10,164 nucleotides of DNA from BPIH01 sp042408535 (GTDB lineage: Bacteria; Chloroflexota; Limnocylindria; Limnocylindrales; CSP1-4). The DNA is taken from the NCBI GenBank assembly GCA_042408535.1, contig JBHORA010000142.1:1-10164 (forward strand), in the 5' to 3' direction. Both the position numbers and the translations under genes were made by a program. Shown one piece after another: positions 7,134-10,164 of the stretch (the first letter of the stretch is position 1; each line of letters opens with the position of its first letter). The notes below the pieces were generated by a model that worked only from the letters and a program-made list of their open reading frames with translations, was not told the origin of the DNA and did not search any database.

Positions 7134-7150
7134 CGCTCCGGGTCTGTCGG
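7121..7150 (-). promoter_or_regulatory. Candidate promoter for deoR-E1-E2, possibly leaderless
   Basis: On the minus strand CCGACA (7150-7145; 4 of 6 matches to TTGACA) is followed after 18 bases by TAGATT (7126-7121; 4 of 6 matches to TATAAT). The -10 ends 8 bases before the ATG at 7112, which would put the transcript start at or next to the initiation codon. This fits the absence of a ribosome binding site. The match is moderate. Confidence 0.4.
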
Positions 7151-7178
7151 CGGCGAGCGATCCAGAGACGAAGCGGCC

Positions 7179-7208
7179 GGTCGCCCGAGTCGCCCGGTTG
7201 CGGCGACC
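7179..7208. repeat. Inverted repeat between the DUF1097-like and deoR-type genes
   Basis: GGTCGCC at 7179-7185 can pair with GGCGACC at 7202-7208 over a 16-base loop; TCGCCCG also occurs twice as a direct repeat within it. It lies between the stop of the upstream gene and the candidate deoR promoter. It could act as a terminator-like stem, but it lacks a U-tract. Confidence 0.3.
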
Positions 7209-7251
7209 CGGCACGACCGGCCGGCTCGGCGAGCTCGGAGATCGCCGATCG

Positions 7252-7268
7252 AGGAGCCCGGAGCTCCT
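7252..7268 (-). terminator. Possible hairpin at the stop of the DUF1097-like gene
   Basis: On the minus strand AGGAGC-TCCGG-GCTCCT forms a 6-bp stem with a 5-base loop, starting within the TAG stop codon. No run of T follows, so it is at best a weak terminator or an mRNA 3'-end structure. Confidence 0.25.
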
Positions 7269-7827
7269 AGCGCTCCTCGACGGGCTTCGAGAACATGATC
7301 GTCACGTTGAACCACCCGAGGATCGCCCCCAGGATCCCGGCCAGGACGGCAGCGACGCCCGTGGCGAGGGGGACGACGAGGGGGTCGAGGTGGCCGAAGA
7401 CGCTCGCGTATTGACCAGTGAAGTACGTTGCTAGGCCCATCGAGATGCCGTTGAAGAACGGCAGTCCGCCCGGGCCCTGGGTGACGGGCAGGAACTTCAT
7501 GGCGTAGATGACGGGCAGGAAGGCGATGAAGAAGCCGACGATGATGGCGACGTCGCCGTCGGTGACGAGCTTCGCGCTGGGCAGGAGCTGGCCAACCAAG
7601 ACCGTGAAGACGAGGACGACGGTCGCCCCGATGACCCCGAGGATGTAGGCTGGGATCATGATCTTCAGGGCGTCGGGCTTCGCCCCGAGGGCGAAGTACT
7701 CGGCCCACACGATGAACGCGACCCAGAGTGGCAGGTTCCAGCTTCCGAGCCAGAGACCGAACGGCAGGCTGACGACGACGGTGATCGCCACGGCCAGCCA
7801 GAGCGGAATCGTGTCCTTGGTCTGCAC
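7267..7827 (-). CDS. Small integral membrane protein, DUF1097-like
   Basis: A 186-residue hydrophobic protein with about six membrane segments (roughly 8-28, 32-47, 55-80, 91-112, 122-142 and 150-175) and a short charged tail ending KPVEER. The pattern of a second helix with LPLWVAFIVWAEYFALG followed by a glycine-rich third helix resembles the DUF1097 family (E. coli YcdZ type), whose function is not established. The start is GTG at 7827, because GGAGGT lies five bases upstream and the protein then begins just before the first helix. The frame stays open to 8232, but the extra stretch is Arg/Gly/Ala-rich repeat-derived sequence. It is followed by the DeoR-type gene after 154 bases and preceded by 482 bases of spacer. 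It could be a transporter or a partner of one for the pathway substrate; that is inference from context. Confidence 0.85.
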   Translation of the reverse strand: MQTKDTIPLWLAVAITVVVSLPFGLWLGSWNLPLWVAFIVWAEYFALGAKPDALKIMIPAYILGVIGATVVLVFTVLVGQLLPSAKLVTDGDVAIIVGFFIAFLPVIYAMKFLPVTQGPGGLPFFNGISMGLATYFTGQYASVFGHLDPLVVPLATGVAAVLAGILGAILGWFNVTIMFSKPVEER

Positions 7828-7954
7828 CTCGAACCTCCCTACGAGGGCCGATCGGGCGGAGCCGACCGGCCGGTTGCCGGTTGGAGCAGAGGGGGCCTGC
7901 TCGCATGCGGCCTCGGGCGCGAGCTCGCCAACGCCCGCCGGGACGCGGGGCGCG

Positions 7955-7972
7955 CATCGATAATCGATGATA
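7955..7972. promoter_or_regulatory. 15-bp AT-rich palindrome and possible -10 box upstream of the DUF1097-like gene
   Basis: CATCGAT-T-ATCGATG (minus strand, 7969-7955) is a perfect 15-bp palindrome around one central base. On the minus strand it is immediately preceded by, and overlaps, TATCAT (7972-7967; 5 of 6 matches to TATAAT). I see no good -35 at 17-18 bases. Twelve bases, ATCGATTATCGA, are shared with the palindrome at the gntR promoter. The site is about 130 bases upstream of the GTG at 7827, a normal position for an operator. Confidence 0.5.
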
Positions 7973-8133
7973 GTTCGGCGAGCGCCGGAGAGAACCGCCA
8001 TTCCGCACCCCCAGCGGGGGCCGTTCAGCCCTGGACAAGGGGTTGCTCGAGGGCCCGACCCGACGAAGCCGCTCCCGGCCACGACGACCATCCAGGCCGC
8101 GCGGCCTCGACGGGTGAAGCTGCCGCCGACCGC

Positions 8134-8249
8134 GCCGTCGGCTGCCGACGGTCCCGCACCTCTACCCCGGCGTCCGCGATGTCGGGGCTCGGGACGCTGA
8201 CACCAGCCGTCGGCTGCCGACGGACCGGGCACCTGTATTTGGCGTGCCC
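8134..8249. repeat. Two repeat units, 72 bases apart, each opening with a 17-bp palindrome
   Basis: The palindrome CCGTCGGC-T-GCCGACGG occurs identically at 8135-8151 and 8207-8223, exactly 72 bases apart. Similarity continues for about 27 further bases as (A/T)CC(C/G)G-CACCT(C/G)TA, then a variable four bases, then GGCGT. The unit is thus about 45 bases long with a diverging tail. A 17-bp palindrome repeated this exactly is unlikely to be chance. Confidence 0.7.
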
Positions 8250-8251
8250 GG
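8207..8251 (-). terminator. Tandem hairpins downstream of the transketolase genes
   Basis: About 58 bases after the transketolase stop, the minus strand has CCGGGCAC, an 11-base loop and GTGCCCGG (8251-8225). Directly behind it is the near-loopless 8-bp palindrome CCGTCGGC-A-GCCGACGG (8223-8207). Two adjacent strong stems are a plausible transcript end or RNA-stabilising structure. There is no U-tract, so a classical intrinsic terminator is not proven. The loop is the only AT-rich patch nearby. Confidence 0.4.
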
Positions 8252-8309
8252 GGCTCGCCTGACCGCGGTTTCGAACGATGGCTCCCCCAGGGAGGTCGAT
8301 GCCGGCCGA

Positions 8310-9254
8310 TCAGCGACCCCGAACGAAGGTCTCGATCTCCGCGGCGACCTGGCCGGCCGAGAGGCCGTACATCTCGAGGAGCGCCTCGTTCGGCCCCGAC
8401 TCCGGGTAGACGTCCCGGAGGCCGATCCGGTGGAGGCGCGTCGGACGCCGCTCCGAGAGGACCTCGGCGACGGCGCCGCCGAGGCCGCCGTAGATCGTGT
8501 GTTCCTCGACGGTGACGACGAGACCCGTTCGGTCCGCTCCGGCGAGGACGGCTGCCTCGTCGAGGGGCTTGAGCGTCGGGACGTGGACGACGTGGGCCTC
8601 GATCCCCCGCTCGGCGAGGAGCTCGGCCGCATCGACGACCCGGGGCGTCTGGGCCCCCGTGCTGACGAGGGTCACGTCGCGACCCTCCCGGACGACGACC
8701 GCCCGTCCGAACTCGAAGCGGTAGCCGTCGTCGAAGAGGCGCTGGGTCGGGTCGCGAACGAGCCGGACGTAGCAGAGGCCGTCGTAGGCCGCGGCCCAGC
8801 GGAGGGCCTGGGCCGCCTCGACGTCGTCGGCCGGAGCGACGGCGACCATGTTCGGCATCGCCCGGACGATCGTCAGGTCGTCGACGATGATGTGGCTCAT
8901 CCCCGTCCGGCCGGTGAAGAGACCGGCGTAGCCGGGAGTGAGCTTGACGTTCAGCCGCGGTTGGGCGACGAGGACCCGCACCTGGTCGAGGGGTCGGACG
9001 ATGGCGAAGGCGACGAAGGTACTGACGAAGGGCACGAGCCCCATCGTCGCCAGACCGGCTGCCGTCCCGATCATGTTCTGCTCGGCGATCCCCATTTGGA
9101 GGTACCGATCGGGGTGGGCCTTCTCGAAGATGTCGGCCCGGGTCGAGCTGCCGACGTCGCCGTCGAGGACGTAGACGCGGGGGTCCTCGTCGGCGATGGC
9201 GGCGAGGGTCTCGCCGAAGACCTCGCGCATCGGCCGGCCCATCGGCAGCGTCAT
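8310..9254 (-). CDS. Transketolase, C-terminal subunit (split transketolase)
   Basis: A 314-residue subunit carrying the pyrimidine-binding and C-terminal domains of a two-gene ThDP transketolase. The conserved glutamate is E58 in MGIAEQNMIG, followed by GLATMGLVPFVSTFVAF. The pyrimidine-binding domain spans about 5-170, and the C-terminal domain starts near 185 with the GRDVTLVSTG strand. The protein ends with the MYGLSAGQVA helix typical of this family. The start is ATG at 9254, with AAGGAGG seven bases upstream; it overlaps the N-subunit stop as ATGA, so translation is probably coupled. In the segment where many transketolases have GPTHQ or THxxxED, this protein has GMSHIIVDD (118-126), which may mark an unusual acceptor. 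With the N-subunit it should transfer two-carbon units between sugars in the cytoplasm. The exact sugar is unknown. Confidence 0.94.
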   Translation of the reverse strand: MTLPMGRPMREVFGETLAAIADEDPRVYVLDGDVGSSTRADIFEKAHPDRYLQMGIAEQNMIGTAAGLATMGLVPFVSTFVAFAIVRPLDQVRVLVAQPRLNVKLTPGYAGLFTGRTGMSHIIVDDLTIVRAMPNMVAVAPADDVEAAQALRWAAAYDGLCYVRLVRDPTQRLFDDGYRFEFGRAVVVREGRDVTLVSTGAQTPRVVDAAELLAERGIEAHVVHVPTLKPLDEAAVLAGADRTGLVVTVEEHTIYGGLGGAVAEVLSERRPTRLHRIGLRDVYPESGPNEALLEMYGLSAGQVAAEIETFVRGR

Positions 9255-10164
9255 CGCCCGCCTCCTTCCGTCGCCACCGGCTCGCCGAGCTCGGCCATGG
9301 CGGCTGCGAACTCCTCGGGCTTCAGCGCCCGGGTGTGCCAGTAGTAGTGGCCCTCCATGAACGAGACGCCCTTGCCCTTCACGGTGTGGGCGATGACGAC
9401 CGTCGGCCGGCCGTCGCCCTCGGCGGCCGCCTCGATGGCCGGCACGAGCGCGGCGAGATCGTGACCGTCGACCTCGATGACCCGCCAGCCGAAGGCCGAC
9501 CACTTCGCCGCGAGCTCGCCGGGCACCTGGGGCGGAAGCCGGCCGTCGGGACCGTCGCCGGGCCAGCCGTACTGCTGGAGCTTGTTGTGGTCGACGATGG
9601 CGACGAGGTTGTCGAGCCGATAGCGGGCGGCGACCATCGCCGCCTCCCAGACCTCGCCCTCCTGGCACTCTCCGTCGCCAACGAGGACGTAGGCCCGGAC
9701 CGGGCGCCCGGTGAGACGCGCCCCGAGGGCCATCCCGAGGGCAGCGCTGATCCCCATCCCAAGGGACCCGGTCGACATGTCGAGCCCCGGCAGGCGGGTC
9801 ATGTCGGGATGGCCCTGGAGCCGGGAGTGAGCCGCGTCGAAGGTGAGGAGCTCCTCGACCGGGAAGTAGCCCCGGAGGGCCATCGCCGCGTAGAGGGCGA
9901 TCGAGGCGTGTCCCTTCGAGAGGACGAAGCGGTCCCGGTCCGGCCAAGCTGGCTCCTCCGGCCGGACCCGGAGGATCCGGAAGTAGAGGGCGGCCAAGAT
10001 CTCGGCCGCCGAGAGGGGTCCGCCGAGGTGGCCGGCCTGGGCGTGGTAGACCGCCCGGACGACCTCGACCCGAATCCGCCGAGCGATCTCCCGAAGGCGG
10101 GCGAGCTCGGCCTCGTCGAGCGGCGCGGCGGGTCCGCTCGCCGGAGCGGGCGCGGCGGGTCCGC
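9251..10164 (-). CDS. Transketolase, N-terminal ThDP-binding subunit (partial, runs off the right edge)
   Basis: 303 complete codons are visible; the reading frame is open to the right edge with no ATG, GTG or TTG before the conserved region, so the start is outside the window. After an Ala/Pro-rich stretch the protein reads LREIARRIRVEVV, then GHLGGPLSA (44-52 of the visible part), SKGHAS, and the ThDP/Mg motif GDGECQEG with the downstream DHNKLQQ. It closes with HTVKGKGVSFMEG and a short C-terminal tail, as in N-subunits of split transketolases. The visible leading 15-20 residues (PAAPAPASGPAAP) look like an unusual low-complexity N-terminal extension or tag. It overlaps the C-subunit gene by 4 bases and is probably in one operon with it. 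The pair is most likely a substrate-specific, catabolic transketolase, as is known for split enzymes in some pentose pathways. Confidence 0.93.
   Translation of the reverse strand, partial: GPAAPAPASGPAAPLDEAELARLREIARRIRVEVVRAVYHAQAGHLGGPLSAAEILAALYFRILRVRPEEPAWPDRDRFVLSKGHASIALYAAMALRGYFPVEELLTFDAAHSRLQGHPDMTRLPGLDMSTGSLGMGISAALGMALGARLTGRPVRAYVLVGDGECQEGEVWEAAMVAARYRLDNLVAIVDHNKLQQYGWPGDGPDGRLPPQVPGELAAKWSAFGWRVIEVDGHDLAALVPAIEAAAEGDGRPTVVIAHTVKGKGVSFMEGHYYWHTRALKPEEFAAAMAELGEPVATEGGGR

Larger units (their letters stand above)
7828..8309. other. Spacer between transketolase and DUF1097-like genes
   Basis: A 482-base stretch with no convincing gene. Reading on the minus strand it first holds tandem hairpins (8251-8225 and 8223-8207), then a second copy of the short palindrome (8151-8135), then about 160 bases with nothing I recognise, then the AT-rich palindrome at 7955-7969, and finally the ribosome binding site of the membrane-protein gene. 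It probably contains the end of the transketolase transcript and the promoter of the next one. Confidence 0.6.

Noticed and set aside
7828..8232. Extending the DUF1097-like protein to the ATG at 8232
   Set aside because: The extension is Arg/Gly-rich, contains translated copies of the hairpin repeat, and the GTG at 7827 has a perfect GGAGGT site.
8266..8275. GTTTCGAAC as a second DeoR-type operator
   Set aside because: It contains a TTCGAA palindrome but does not match the TTCGTGC-N8-GCACGAA architecture and lies downstream of the transketolase stop, not at a clear promoter.
8244..9344. 366-codon plus-strand open frame
   Set aside because: It is antisense to the transketolase C-subunit, with composition typical of shadow frames.

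Overview
The window is very GC-rich, and every gene I can support lies on the minus strand, so transcription runs from the right end to the left. Starts are ATG or GTG behind clear GGAGG-type ribosome binding sites. The base composition and protein style (Ala/Arg/Gly-rich, Pro/Ala linkers) suggest a high-GC bacterium such as an actinobacterium or a high-GC Chloroflexota lineage. That is inference from composition only; no marker gene is present.

Layout in order of transcription: (1) 10164-8310, a split transketolase. The N-terminal ThDP-binding subunit runs off the right edge and overlaps the C-terminal subunit by 4 bases (ATGA). (2) 8309-7828, a spacer with tandem hairpins, a 72-bp-period repeat and an AT-rich 15-bp palindrome beside a possible -10 box. 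(3) 7827-7267, a small six-helix membrane protein resembling DUF1097. (4) 7112-6306, a DeoR-family repressor whose start codon lies inside a TTCGTGC-N8-GCACGAA inverted repeat. (5) 6217-3875, a fused E1 alpha+beta 2-oxo acid dehydrogenase. (6) 3839-2211, its E2 lipoyl acyltransferase. (7) 2210-763, 1.45 kb with no convincing gene, holding degenerate repeats, a good promoter with a palindrome at the expected transcription start, and two GC hairpins. (8) 762-70, a GntR-family regulator of the FCD subfamily.

Taken together this looks like an inducible carbon-catabolic locus. A ThDP transketolase pair would shuffle two-carbon units, a membrane protein may take part in transport, and an E1/E2 complex would oxidise a 2-oxo acid or acetoin to an acyl-CoA. 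Two regulators of families that usually sense sugar phosphates (DeoR) or small carboxylates (GntR/FCD) sit with them. No E3, kinase or isomerase is in the window, so the substrate cannot be named. The most informative regulatory signal is a shared 12-bp word, ATCGATTATCGA on the minus strand. It lies upstream of both gntR and the DUF1097-like gene and could tie the two ends of the locus into one regulon.
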